From assembly GCF_023159225.1 (NCBI RefSeq), contig NC_063170.1, positions 25,818,301 to 25,882,300 on the forward strand: a stretch of DNA of 64,000 nucleotides, given 5' to 3'. Origin of the DNA: Perognathus longimembris pacificus. Taxonomy: Eukaryota; Chordata; Mammalia; Rodentia; Heteromyidae. Positions 30,321 to 41,995 of this stretch are shown here, in pieces (position 1 is the first letter of the stretch; each line of letters begins with the position of its first letter). The position numbers were made by a program, and so were the translations under genes. The notes beneath the pieces were generated by a model. It saw only the letters and a program-made list of their open reading frames with translations. It was not told the DNA's origin and searched no databases.

Positions 30321-32040
30321 TCTTAGAGTTTTTCTCTAATGCTAGAGTCCTGAGTTCACCCCCATGTAAGTTGCAAGTTGACACTTCCTAGGAGTAGGCC
30401 TCAACCTATGACTCATGTAGAACCTCCCCAAACCCTCATGCCCAAGGTGGGAGGGGGACACCTCAAAGCTATGCATTTTATATCATTTCCCAGAGTTCCC
30501 CACATGGTGAAGTGCCAGTCTCCTACTATGGTCCCTTGTCTGACAACATGCCCTTTATCCCCTGCCTTTCCTTCTCCATTTCCAGTCTCACAATCCTAGT
30601 CCTTGGGTGGATGCATCCGGGGATTTTCCCCAGTTAAGCATTTAAGAAACAGACTTATGTGGTACCACAGGGTTCTGTCATAATCACAGCTGGCAGGTAA
30701 CAGTTTCCCAAGCTCATCTACTGTCATGGTGGCTAAAAGTGGCTGCATATTCTGGTTAGAGCAGTCAGCTCAGTCTCTACCAGAGAAGAGGTAAGACTCT
30801 CTCTTCCTGCCCACTGCTATCTCCTTAAAGCTATCCCCCACCTGCCAGATCTCTAGAGCTTCCACTTGGGGTAACAATACAGGGTGGGGGAGCTGGGAGA
30901 GCCTGAGCAATTATAATTTTGAAGGAATACATCTCTTTCCTGAATAACACAGGTTGTAACAGGTAAAACTACATCAGAATTGTTGAAGATGCATGAACAT
31001 AGCTCATAAACTGCAAAACTAGAGCCATTGTCTCATGGTGTGAAAGGAGCAAGTGGTTTATCCATACAGAAAATCAAATTTCAAAACACAAATAGCTCTG
31101 AGCTGGGAGAAATTGTGTGGATCTGCCCAAGTTGGTGTGGATAAAATGGACCTCTGTTACCTCAGGACTGTAAGTAGAGGGTGGGGGTGGGAGGCAAACC
31201 TCCCCCCTTGGTGTCTTAGTCCTGCCATGTCTGTCATGGTGGCTGAGATCCCCAGACTTATGGCCTGGATGGAGCTTGGAGTTTAGTGGGAGGTAGTCCT
31301 GGAGGTAGTCCTGGGGAACACTACCAAAGGGGGTGTGAGACTGAAGTGGGAGGGAGGCCACCCAGGGTACAGTCAAAGCAAGCCGGTGACCATTGTGGGT
31401 GTCGCAGTCCCTTGGGGACTGGGGAGCCAGAACAGGACAGAGTCATCCTGCCACAGGAAAGCCAGCAGGCCCTGGCTGATTTCTGCTCCAGGAATATTGG
31501 CTTCCCCACACTTTGCTATTCAAGTTCTAGCTGCCAAACAGTCAGGAAGTAGACCCTGGTCGGGGGCGGGGCGGGGGTGGGGAATGAATAGGAACCACCA
31601 AAGGTGGAAAAGGGATGAGGCTTTTGTGCTCCCCCAAAGTGGGTCCAGCCCTGTAACTACTAGCTGCAGGTGACCCCTTAGGTAAAGGCCATCTTCCTTC
31701 TGCTCCCAGGGAGCCTGCTTGCACAGTGCAGGGAGGACCTTTCTCCCCGGCTCTACGCCAAGCCTTGACCACATTGTGTGCTGAAGTGGGCCCTAGGCCT
31801 GGGCTGTATGCTCTGGATAGAAAGAAAGAAGCCTGTGGAGGGGAGAAGCCCTTTCCTGTCTAGGGCCCCAGTGGAGGCTGAGTCCCCTCTGCTTTGGTGA
31901 ATGTTTGCAAATCAGATGAGAGCTGCAGGTTGGATGGACCTCTGGCTTCCGGTGACCTTTGACCCTCCCCAGGCAAATAAGACAAAGAGGGACACATCCT
32001 CTTCTGACTGTGGGTCGGAGAAAAAGCAACTCCCACCTGT
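30321..32040. other. Unique DNA with G-quadruplex motif
   Basis: About 1.7 kb of single-copy sequence. It contains a 12-bp tandem duplication ggaggtagtcct (31289-31312) and a G-rich block at 31562-31582. Overlapping frames in both strands around 31053-31774 do not resolve into a gene. Confidence 0.45.
31562..31582 (+). other. Predicted G-quadruplex
   Basis: Four G runs of five, four, five and four bases, each separated by a single base. This meets the strict intramolecular G-quadruplex pattern with one-base loops, the most stable type. Confidence 0.8.
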
Positions 32041-32168
<128 letters not shown>

Positions 32169-32171
32169 GAG

Positions 32172-32385
32172 TGCTCCAGTACTGGACTTGAATTCAGGGC
32201 CTAAGTGCTCTCTCTTAGCTTTTTTGCTCAAGGCTGATGCTCTACTACTTGCTCAATTTCTGGGTTTTTGGTAGTTAATTGAAGATGAGTTTCATGGCCT
32301 TTTCGACCCTGGCTGGCTGGGAACTGCAGTCCTCAGATCTGGGCCTCCTGAGTGTGTTATAGATGTGAGCCACTGTTGCCCGGCT
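32172..32385 (-). mobile_element. SINE-A, reverse
   Basis: From gctccagtactggacttgaa to gtgagccactgttgcccggc; both halves present with moderate divergence. Confidence 0.87.
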
Positions 32386-32604
32386 CCACTCCCACCTCCA
32401 GGGGTTCTCAGCAGAGCATGCCACCCTGAGCTGGACCCCTGGAGAGAGATGAATTCCCAAGGAAGGAGTCCAGGATGGAGCCACAGGGCAGGCAGAGGAG
32501 GTGCATCAGAGCCCCCCCCACACACACGTTATTTTTGCAGCATGTTGTCCCTGATGGTCAGCAAAGACAGCATTATTTTTTATCACTCATTTATTTTTCA
32601 TTTT

Positions 32605-32875
32605 ATAACATGTTTTGCAGTCCTGGGGATTGAAGTGATAGTGCTTGCACTCTATGACTTCAGCTACACGTCCAGTCCTTTTGTATTTTTAGTTTTAGAA
32701 GGGTTTTTTTTTTGGGGGGGGGTGCTGGCTTTTTTTCTTTTTTACAGAGGGTCTTGTGCCAACTTTGCCTGGCTTGGCCTCATACCATAATCCTTCTACT
32801 CTTGCCTCCCAAGTAGCTACAGAACTACAGAAACTACAGAAACAGCTCCACATTTAGCAGGTGAGTCATCTTGTA
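32605..32875 (-). mobile_element. SINE-C, reverse, diverged
   Basis: cagtcctggggattgaagtg, gcctggcttggcctcatacc and tgcctcccaagtagctacag give the tRNA-like and B1-like parts. An internal T/G run at 32703-32722 is an expansion. Confidence 0.55.
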
Positions 32876-33510
32876 ACTCCTTGACCCCAAGGAGACAAGG
32901 GGTCACGCTATACCTTCTGAGAGGCAGTCACCTCCTTCTTTCTTCCCTAGGATTTCTGTGGGCTTGTTTACCTGCTTTCCAGGAGTTGGATGAATTCTCA
33001 GATAGGAATGTGCTCTGTCAGGTGAGTGCAGGTGTCACCCCTCCTGGGTTTGTCCCTAATATCATCTTCCCCCAGGGAGGCCACAAACTGACTCCAAAGC
33101 TAAGCAACTCCCCAGGGCCAACCTAGGAGTGAGTGTGCACTGATAGGCCTTGCCCACCTGCTGTGGCAAAGCACAGATAAGGCCCAGGAGGGGGTTCTCC
33201 AGGAGGGGGTTCTCCAGGAGAACCAACAAGGGCTGGACTGCTGGGGGCGGGAGGGGGGGAGGGACACATAAGCTTCCATGATCCCAAAGAGATATCAGAA
33301 GGGTATTACCCAAAAGTAAGACTTGACCACAATTCAGCCAAGAAGAAACTAGAAGGATCTGATGTGGGGAAGCCAACTGATTAGCAATGTCTGCTGAGAC
33401 CCGGCCTGGGCTCTGCCTCCTCGAGGCCAGAGGAACTAGAACCTTGTTCTGAAAAGCGTCTAACTGGGGGAAAGAAGGCCAAGGTGGGGCATAATAAATT
33501 GGCCTCATTC
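32876..33510. other. Unique DNA with short tandem/palindrome
   Basis: A 15-base unit (aggagggggttctcc) is repeated at 33186-33200 and 33201-33215. The second copy runs into the palindrome ggttctcc-a-ggagaacc (33208-33224). No gene supported. Confidence 0.5.
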
Positions 33511-33514
33511 CTTG

Positions 33515-33620
33515 AACTTGTTGGGCCTTAAGCTCTTCATCCGTAGAGGGGCTGATACCAGCATAGTCTCACATTACGGTGGGGGTGCAATGAGATTATT
33601 AACACAAAGCCAACGTGTGT
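33515..33620 (+). mobile_element. MIR-like SINE
   Basis: The order gggccttaagctcttcatcc, tagaggggctgataccagca and tgcaatgagattattaacac matches the 3' half of MIR. Confidence 0.6.
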
Positions 33621-34108
33621 GACACGCGCTTAAAAAAAAATATTATTATTGCTATGTGATACCCAAGGCTGCCCTAGAGAACAGAAGCTAAACCTCATAG
33701 CATTAAGCTTGGGGAATTGGGGGTGTCTGAGGTAGAAGGGACTTCGGGGATCAGCCATGACCATAGTCCCTCGTGAGAGTTGATAGAACATGACTTTATA
33801 TGAGCCGTCCTCTGCTCGTACTCCAAACAACTCAGCTCTGGCCCTGGATCTGCATGCCGTATTAAATCAAACAGAAGCTTCAAGTTACAAGACCCAGGCC
33901 TTACCCGCCGGGGATTATCCTTCCTTACTCTTGTGTGTGTTCCTTAGAGTCTTACCTACTCCCCCAACTGGCTTTTCAAGGGATTTTTTCCCCAGCCATA
34001 TGCTGTACACTGCCCAATGGAAAGGTCTAATAAATGCTACTTTTTCCCAATCTGACTTCATTTTCAGTAACTCCTTCCACTCCACTCACCACATTCTCAA
34101 GCCCTGTT
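33621..34108. other. Unique DNA, no supported gene
   Basis: Single-copy DNA with a 106-codon plus frame (33790-34110) that has no recognisable domain. Confidence 0.4.
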
Positions 34109-34123
34109 AAGAATCACTTAATC

Positions 34124-34312
34124 GGACTGGGGATATGGCCTAGTGGCAAGAGTGCCTGCCTGGGATACACGAGGCCCTAGGTTCGATTCCCCAGCACCAC
34201 ATATACAGAAAACGGCCAGAAGTGGTGCTGTGGCTCAAGCGGCAGAGTGCTAGCCTTGAGCGGGAAGAAGCCAGGGACAGTGTTCAGGCCCTGAGTCCAA
34301 GGCTCAGGACTG

Positions 34313-34341
<29 letters not shown>
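34124..34341 (+). mobile_element. SINE-B, young copy
   Basis: Complete dimer with intact A and B boxes and a pure A tail of more than 25. Target duplication aagaatcacttaatc (34109-34123) and aagaattacttaatc (34342-34356) differ by one base. By hand it differs from the copy at 10376 at about nine positions over about 200 bases and shares gatacacgaggccctaggtt with it. Confidence 0.96.
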
Positions 34342-34345
<4 letters not shown>

Positions 34346-34356
34346 ATTACTTAATC

Positions 34357-34475
34357 TCCATTTTATAGCAGTAAGAAACTGATTCAGAGAAGTCAAGTGA
34401 GTAGCCTAAAGCCACACAGCAGAATAGACCAAGGCTTATCCCTCTAGTCTCTCCAGCCAGTACTTTACCAGAGAC
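34357..34475 (-). mobile_element. MIR SINE, reverse
   Basis: Reads ctccattttatagcagtaag, aaactgattcagagaagtca and ctaaagccacacagcagaat, the reverse of the conserved MIR core. The SINE-B at 34124 inserted into its edge. Confidence 0.78.
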
Positions 34476-35490
34476 TGTATTCAAGCTTCTAAGTCTGGGT
34501 GGGCAAGGCCAGTACCCCACTCACTAAAGTATTCACCCTCCAGTGGGAACACAAGCTGTTGGGAGTCCTGATGACAGAGACCCAGACAGAGCTCCAGCTT
34601 CTGAGGCCAGAACCCACATGGCCAGCCCATCTCAGCACCCAGCCCACTGATGCATATTTTATGGGCCTCTTCTCCCTTCTTTGCAAAGGATGTCATTAAT
34701 CTGCTCCCTGGCTGTGTGGAATAACATCCCTCAGGAGAACACTGCTTTCTGAATATTTTATCATCTCTCATTCCTGCTCCCCAAACTAATATATATTTAC
34801 ACCATCTACCTCCTGCAGGAAGACTATATTGTTTTCTCTCAGTGCCCGAGAACTTAGACACAGAACTGCGCATAAGTTAAAAAAAATAGATGCCTTGCTA
34901 TTGATGTTGAAAGTGAGAGCCAATCATCTATCAAGCTGTGAGGGAAGCCAAGAAGAGATTTGCATATGGTTAAAGAAAGAAATAGAGGAAAACAGACCCC
35001 AGCCCCACAGAGGAATGGAGTAAAAGACAGCAGCCATGTTTCTCCTCCTGTAATAGGGAACTGTGGATGTCCTGTCCCATCCTTCTTCTGTTTGGCAAAT
35101 CTCAACAGTGAGGAGAGCAAACAGCTACAGTGCTAGCTATTCTGCTAGTAAGGGCAAACACTTCCTACTTAAAGATCCAATCTGGAGAAACCAAAGTTCT
35201 TGCAAAGTTTTGCAGTGCCATTTTTATCATCATGGAATATTTATTACAATAAGGCTTCGAATCCTTATTATTTGGTTTGGTCCTTTTGCTTCCTTGTGCA
35301 TTATTCTGTTTGAAGCCCCCACCAAATTAGGGATTCTGAGATGAGAAGGCAGAAATAGTGACACTCATTTACAAAGGAGGGAAAGCACAGCCAGACAAGG
35401 TACTAAGATGCCCAGCACACAGGCTAAGGGAGTATGCTGTTTAACAGTGGGTTCCAAGATCTCCTTTTTTTTTTATTAAAAAAGAAGTTT
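34476..35490. other. Unique DNA with conserved-looking core
   Basis: Repeat-free. The part 34690-35000 is AT-rich and carries an octamer motif in atttgcatatg (34957-34967) plus MEF2-like A/T words. Its texture suggests a conserved non-coding element, but this is only an impression. Confidence 0.3.
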
Positions 35491-35496
35491 TTATTA

Positions 35497-35740
35497 TTTT
35501 TTGCTGGTGCTGTATCTTGAACTCAGGAGGCCTGGGTGCTGACCCTGAGCTCATCCTTCTCAAGGGTAATGCTCTACCACTTGATCTGGAGCTTCACTTC
35601 TGGCTTTTCCCCCCAATAGTTAACTAGAGATAAGAGTCTCACAGATTTTCCTTCCTCTGACTGACTTCAAACCACAATCCTCAGATCTCAGCCTCCTGAA
35701 TAGCCAGCATTACAAGTGTGAGCCACTGGTACCCAGCTTC
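35497..35740 (-). mobile_element. SINE-A, reverse
   Basis: From gctggtgctgtatcttgaac to gtgagccactggtacccagc; a T-rich reversed tail lies at 35465-35500. Confidence 0.9.
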
Positions 35741-35837
35741 AGAATCCCTGTTAAGGAGAACTTTTTGTTCAGAAAACTTCTTTTCTGGCTACTTTGCATA
35801 TGAAGTTGGGGCCTTGAAGTTTCATTGGGAAGCTACT

Positions 35838-36175
35838 TGTCAGCTTTCAGTTACTGTAACAAAAAACCCAAGGCAGCCAATTTACAATGAGAAAAAGTTT
35901 CTTTGGGCTTACCGTTGTATACGCTTCAATCTCAGGTCACCTGGCCCTATGGCTTTTTCCTCTATGGAAAAGAGTATGTGGTGCTGTGAAACTGCTTGCC
36001 TCACAATGCAAAAGACAGAGGACGAGGCCACACCCCCAATAACCTAACTTCCTTTCATTAGGCCCTTTGTCCCCAAGACTCCATCACCACCCAATAGTGC
36101 CACAGGCTGGGGATATGAGGAGACATTCCAGATCCGAACTGCAGCCATGGCCATAAATGAGATTGCTGTGCATAC
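35838..36175 (-). mobile_element. MaLR LTR, reverse
   Basis: Reads cagttactgtaacaaaaaac, then gaggccacacccccaataac, then aagactccatcaccacccaa: the reverse of a MaLR (MLT1/MST-like) LTR. Old, non-coding. Confidence 0.65.
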
Positions 36176-37069
36176 ATTTGTCAGGAATTTGGGGGAAATT
36201 GAGGGAAAAGTGAAGCTGACATGGCAGGAACCCACATGGAAAACACAGACTATGGAGCAAGGGCACAGGGGCTTTTCAGATAAGGATGATAACTGCTGAG
36301 TGTAACCTGCCACCTGTGTCACATGGCTTTTCTGCCCTGAAACCTCAGCCTTCAGCAAAATCCACCCTGCAAGAAAACATCTTGTACCAGTTTAGGGAAA
36401 ATATGCAGTCTGAAAAAGGGAGGCTGTAGCTTCCCCTTCCCAGGCTGCTCCAGCCTCTGCCTCTGAGGGCAAACTCTACATTGACTAGACCAGGACACCT
36501 GCAATCTCAGACTCCCTGGTCAGGTTAAGCCATGATATTTGTGCCCTGTCTACTTCAATGTGACCGTAGCCTCGTCCAACCAATTAGGCTGTTTGCTACA
36601 GCTTGAATGACAACCATCGCTATTTGTCAACAGTACCTGGCCAACATCCACGTCCCTTAGGACAGCAACCACATGGAACTCAGGCCTGTTTCCTAGGGCC
36701 TCTCTCCTGTCATTGGCCTGGGGTCTGTGGGGACAGACAGCAGCCACAGAACTACCACACATGGATGAGTGGAGAACGCATACAGGGCCAAGCCATCTTT
36801 GGTATTGTGAAGAGGAAACAATGTGCTACAACACATGTCCTGTGCTCTCTTAGTGCTTATTTTGTCCCAACTGGTAGGTTCCCATTGCATCATAGTAGGA
36901 ATTAAATTAATGATGGTAGGTACCAGTATCATACATGAAAGAGGCTATCTCATCTACCTCCCCAGGGTGAACACAGGCAGGAAGGTAAATTAGGGAAGAT
37001 ATATAAATGGAAGTAGGTCCAAAAAGCTGGTTTCTTGGTTTCCCAAGTCTGGGAAATGGCTAGCCCAAG
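36176..37069. other. Unique DNA, no supported gene
   Basis: About 0.9 kb of single-copy sequence; overlapping short frames only. Nothing recognised. Confidence 0.45.
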
Positions 37070-37250
37070 AAAAATGAGAAGGGAGAGGAAGAGGAGGAAG
37101 AAGAGGGGAGGAGGAAGGAGGAGAAGGAGGAAGAATAGGAGGAAATGGATGAGGAAGGGGAGGAAGAGGAAAAGAAGAAGGAAAAAAAGGTGGTGGTGGA
37201 GGAGGAGGAGGAGGAGAATGAGGAGAAGGAGGAGGAAGAGGAAGAAGCAG
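37070..37250. repeat. GGA/GAA polypurine tract
   Basis: About 180 bases, nearly all purine on the plus strand, made of GGA, GAA and GGAA units. It explains the Arg/Lys-rich plus frame and the Leu/Pro-rich minus frames at 36950-37319. Confidence 0.92.
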
Positions 37251-37396
37251 ATCCAGTGGGAAGTACCCATCACCCTGATGACCTGTGTATGTAAGATTGC
37301 AGGAAGTTCTCACATATGAATTATTCAGGCAAGGATGCCTCCAGCTGGGGGGCTGTGATGTCTTGGGGCTCCATGGCCACTTAAGAGAACCAAGAG

Positions 37397-37627
37397 AAAG
37401 CTGGACACCAGTGACTCACACCTGTAATCCTAGCTACTCAAGAGGCTGAGATCTGAGGATTCCCATTCAAAGCCAGACCAAGCAGGAAAGTCCATGACAC
37501 CCTTATCTCCAGCTAAGCACCAGAAAAGCTGGAGGTAGAACTGTGGCTCAAGTGGTAGAGTGCTAGCCTTGAACAAGAAAGCTCAGGGACAGCATCTGGA
37601 CTTTGAGTTCAAACGCAAGGACTGGTG
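37397..37627 (+). mobile_element. SINE-A
   Basis: Both halves: cacctgtaatcctagctact and actgtggctcaagtggtaga. Its tail becomes a GA repeat at 37628-37660. Confidence 0.92.
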
Positions 37628-37660
37628 AGAGAGAGAGAAAGAGAGAGAGAGAAGAGAGAA

Positions 37661-39165
37661 GCATTTGTTCTGCTCACTTATAACCTTATAATTTAGTATT
37701 CGCAGATCAAAGGAAGATTTGGGATAATGAGGGGATTGACAGTGGTCTTGCTCCATCCTTCATGATCAAATGAGCTTACATCGCTGATAAATAAACAACA
37801 TCGTCTAATTGACATGCAGGTCATGCCTTAGCTGCAGCATCACTGTCCTAGCAGAGTTATGAAGCCATAGAGAGGACTGAGGAGAGGAGTTCCAGCATAG
37901 TTTGTGAGAAAGGGTCCCAGGGAGTGCCCTGGGTCGATAAGCAGGGTTCCAGGACCATCCTTCTCAGTGAGTTCAAGAACAATGGCTCTGGAAACCAGCT
38001 GACAGACTGTCACCCTCCAGCTAGGTGGCCAGGGGTTGAGGTGTCCTCTGCCTGTCTGTGAACGAATTTACTCAGCTCTAAGATGGAGAAACAATCACAC
38101 TGACTGCTGCCTACTAATGAGGATTCCTGGGCCATGCTTGATGCTATCTAGGGAAAGGGTGGGTCACTGCTTACTGTAGACCCCAGGCTCTCACATATGA
38201 CAGCCCAAAGGCACCGCAAGGTGGAATGGTTGTCACTACAGCAGAAATGTCTGCAGAAACAGCCCCCTTAAGGCTATGGTCAGCAGGGGCTGTTGGTAGC
38301 CTGCAGGCTTGGTCCTCCTTCCTTCATGGCATGAGAGACAACACTTGGCAGCTGACCACAGATCCTACCTGCTCTGCTTTGGAACATAGGAAAAACATCC
38401 TCAGGAGCCTGGCTTCTGAGTTGGCTTGGCCAGAGAGGCACCATGGAGAGAAGAGGAATATCCTTCACAGTGTCTCTCACACAGATTCCAGCTCAACCAC
38501 CAGCTCCTTAGCTCTCTAGACCTTACCTCCTCCCCTCGCCTTCCTGTCCTGGGGTTGGTGTGGGCTTCCTGCAGAGGCTGGCCTCTATGCTGTTCTTTCT
38601 GTCCAGTGTGTCAGTCCCTGCTCTCTTGTCTAAGCAAGCTCCTCTGTTAATTTTCTCTCTGTGAGAGACCTGGTGAGGTTGTGTTGGCAAGATGCTTAGC
38701 CAATGTACACAGCATCCCTCATTCTTCTGTGCTGTGACAGTTCAGTCCTCCTGGGCCCAAAAGCTCATAGACATTTCAGAAGTCTCATTCAGGTGGATGC
38801 TGGGAGACACATGACTACATCAGAAGCTGCAAGCCGACAAGGGTGTGAGTGTGCCCTGGACTTGGACCAAGGGAGACAAAGTGTTCCCATGCCAGCAATG
38901 AGAATGAAGCACTACGTGGGCACCTTCGTGATTGTGGTGACATCATCATGTTTATGATGCTGATGAGTCAAACTGGCAGGGATGGTCCTGTGGATACAGG
39001 GGCAGGAGTGGCCAGGAGAGGGGCTAACTATAGATTTAGCACCCTGGAAGTGGACCCTGGGACTACAAATGGTCTTAAGTCTCAGTCCCCCATGCACACA
39101 CACACCTGAGAAATGAACAACTTTAAAGGATAATTTAAGGAACTTCAGGTGGTCTATCAAAAGGA
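37661..39165. other. Unique DNA, no supported gene
   Basis: About 1.5 kb of single-copy DNA with no recognisable gene or repeat. A plus frame of 97 codons (38226-38519) and its overlaps lack domains. Confidence 0.45.
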
Positions 39166-39169
39166 GAAT

Positions 39170-39378
39170 GCAAATCAGACATCAGTGGCTCACACCAGTA
39201 ATCCTGGCAATTCAGGAGGCTGAGCTAAGTCAGCCCAAGCACAAAATTCCATGAGACTCTTATCTCCAATTAACCACTAAAATGCCAGAGGTGAAGCAAT
39301 GGCTCAAGAGGTAGAGTGCCAACTTGGAGCAAAAAAAGCCAAGTGAGAGCATGAGGCCCTGAATTCAAGCCCCAGGGC
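39170..39378 (+). mobile_element. SINE-A
   Basis: Diverged copy: ggctcacaccagtaatcctg and ggctcaagaggtagagtgcc. It is followed by a TCTG/TC/AC compound repeat. Confidence 0.85.
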
Positions 39379-39440
39379 CTCTTTCTCTCTTCCTGTCTGT
39401 CTGTCTGTCTCTCTCTCTCACACACATATACACACACACA
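39379..39440. repeat. TCTG/TC/CA compound microsatellite
   Basis: TCTG units, TC run, then CA run directly at the SINE-A tail. Confidence 0.9.
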
Positions 39441-39945
39441 GCTGTGGAGCTGGACCCAATCTAGAGAAGTTTCCAGATCCAAGGCTTCCGCAGGTGCAGA
39501 GCTGCCCTTTGAGTTTAAGTATCACTCAGCCACAGCTCCCTGTGTGGCCGCCAGCAAACCCCACTCCCACTCTGACCCTTAGCTTCCTCATAAGAAAAAT
39601 GTGGGCCCCCACAGTATTTTCCCATAAAGGCTGTGCAGATGGAGAGAAAATGTGTAAAAGTCACAGGGGGGCACCATAGGTGATGACCAGCCTGGTGGGT
39701 ACAGTAGGAAGCAAGGCTGGGCCCGTGAAATACAGAGCCAGAAGATCCTGCTAGCCCAGCACTTGCTGGCCTCGTTACTGAGACAGTCACTCTCCCTGGG
39801 AGCTAGAGAGCAGCACCGCCCACAGTGGGGTGGGCTTCTGTGACCTCATGAGATTTCAAAAGGTCAACAAGGCTCCAGCTCCCACGCTATGTCCCAGGAA
39901 GGCACTTGCTGCACCCATACATGCACGGGCGTGTGCACACCTGCA
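39441..39945. other. Unique DNA, no supported gene
   Basis: Single-copy DNA. A MIR-like phrase (agcttcctcataagaaaaat) near 39580-39600 is too short to call. Confidence 0.4.
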
Positions 39946-39946
39946 T

Positions 39947-39990
<44 letters not shown>
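39946..39990. repeat. (CA)n microsatellite
   Basis: CA run of about 42 bases with a purine-pyrimidine alternating prefix (gtgcacacctgcatgcac). Confidence 0.95.
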
Positions 39991-41017
39991 CACACACCAA
40001 GGGTTTAGGGTTACAGCACTCACACCTGTGATGAGAGCTGGAAGCCCCCTGTTGAGGTGACCAGGCAGGTAGGGGGACCTGATTGGCTGTTTGTCTCCAT
40101 CCCCCCACCCTTCAGCCCTAGTGCCCCCAATACTGGGCACAGACTGTGTTAGTACTGTCTATGGCTGTCTTAGGGGAGGGTGGTGGACAGGTAGGTGACA
40201 AACATACTTCTTTCCAGCCCCAGCCCTCACAGGCTCCAGTTTAAACTAATACCTCCCAGGAGATAGCTGCCGCTGCTGCAGCGGCTGGCAGAGCTGGACC
40301 TTGCATAAAGCATGGCTGCTCAGGTTTCCCTCTGAATGGCTCCTTTCAGAGGTGAGAGGTTTATGGAAGGGATCACCTGGCTTCCTGGAGGGACTGGATC
40401 ACCCCTGGCCTCCCCACTCTGTGCTAGCCCCCCACACCATGGTCCCTACACAGAGGGCTCCCGGGGATTTGTGGGGGGTCCCCTCTCCCCCTTGTACTGA
40501 ACCCCTCATGGAAAATGAAGGTTTGTACTGGATGGAGTCAAACAGCTCTGAGTTTGCATTCTGCTTCCCATATATTCCAGTTGTATGGACTGTGTGTGCA
40601 CCCCACCTGCCAGACCATGTTCAGAGAAGTTGGCTTTCAGTCACACTGAAGGACTAGAGTTTAAGTGTGATGTGACTGTGTCCCCCAGAGATTCCTGTGC
40701 GGGAAGACTCAGTACGGCCACATTGACGTGATCTCAAAGGGACAGGAGATCCTGTTGCAGTGATTAGCACCTCGCCAGGAGGCCTGGTCCTTGCTACTTG
40801 GACCCTCACCTTGTTATGTCATGAAATATCCAAGCTCCAGTGTTTTGTTACAGCAACACAAAACAGAGGAAATAACTAGGCAGAGGAGAATTCATCAGAT
40901 GCAAACCAACTCGTCTAACTCAGAGAAATTTACCATTGTCTTTTGGTTGTGGTCTAAGGGTAGAATGTTTCAAAGGAATGGGTGAAGAAGGAAAGAAAGA
41001 TCCAAGGGAACCTAACT
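39991..41017. other. Unique DNA with GC palindrome
   Basis: No gene supported. A GC-rich palindrome ccgctgc-t-gcagcgg lies at 40270-40284. A 118-codon plus frame (40301-40657) has no recognisable domain. Confidence 0.4.
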
Positions 41018-41105
41018 GGACTGGAGGCATGGCTCAAATGGTAAAGCACCTGCCTACTGATTGCAAGTCGTTGGGCTCAAAACCCCAACAATGCAAAACA
41101 AACAA
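41018..41105 (+). mobile_element. tRNA-like SINE monomer
   Basis: ggaggcatggctcaaatggt and a B-box-like gggctcaaaacc, then an A-rich tail. It is the head of SINE-C or a related monomer, not a tRNA gene: the cloverleaf arms do not pair well. Confidence 0.65.
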
Positions 41106-41312
41106 AAAACAAGGAAACCTTCCTAAGGCCAATGGTCCCCCATGAACATAGTTTCTTCCTCCTCTCTGTCCTCTATTCTTTAATTCGTTCTTTCTTCCTT
41201 TATTCACTCAGCAAATATTCCCTTTCAAATATTTTTCTCTGTCATAAAAACATATACTCACAATTGAAATAAACTCGAAGTCTAGAAAAGTAAAGTTAAT
41301 AGGATCAAAAGG

Positions 41313-41507
41313 TAGACTGGCACTGATGGCTCATGCCTGTAATCCTAGCTTCTCAGAAGGCTAAGTTCCAGAAGATTGCTATTTGGGGCAAGCCCAAGCA
41401 AAATAAAAGTCTAAGAGACTACATCTCGGAAATAACTAGCAAACAGCTTGACTGAAGGTTTGCTTCAAGTGGTAAGATCACCAGCTAAGCAAGTGTGAGG
41501 CCCTGCA
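41313..41507 (+). mobile_element. SINE-A, diverged
   Basis: ggctcatgcctgtaatccta is intact; the ID-like half (ttcaagtggtaagatcacca) is diverged. Confidence 0.8.
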
Positions 41508-41889
41508 AAGGCCCATGGATGCCCAGGCGCCTTGTCTCTCATCAATGGCCCCCACAAGAGGCAGACTCTTGTTACAATCAGGAACCCTCCCCTGACACCC
41601 CACTGTCACCAATGTGCACCAATGTGCTGAGCATCCTGCAGACCACCGTCACAGCAGAGCGTCCCTGGCCTAAAGCTTCACTGTGCTTCTGGCCGTCACC
41701 CCTCTCTCCTGAGCCCTGGGACTGGCTGTGTTTGGACTGGCCCCATAGCATGGATTTTTCCAGAGTGTCATCACAGGAGTCCCACATGTGTGGCCTTTTC
41801 ACCCTGGCTTCTCTCAGTACTCCACGTTTCCTCTGTGACTTTCCCTGCCTTCATCCTGTCCTCATTATTAGTGTCTCTTTGTTCCTTTG

Positions 41890-41990
41890 ATTGATTGAGA
41901 GGGAATCTCACTCTACAGCCCAGGCTGGCCTTGAACTCATGATACTTCTGCTTTAGACTCCTGTAATTACAGGACTATAATTTCTGGTTT
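41890..41990 (-). mobile_element. B1 SINE, reverse
   Basis: ctctacagcccaggctggcc followed by ttgaactcatgatacttctg is a reversed B1 monomer. Confidence 0.75.
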
Positions 41991-41995
41991 CTCTT

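Noticed and set aside
36950..37319. Arg/Lys-rich plus frame and Leu/Pro-rich minus frames
   Set aside because: Direct translation of the GGA/GAA polypurine tract.
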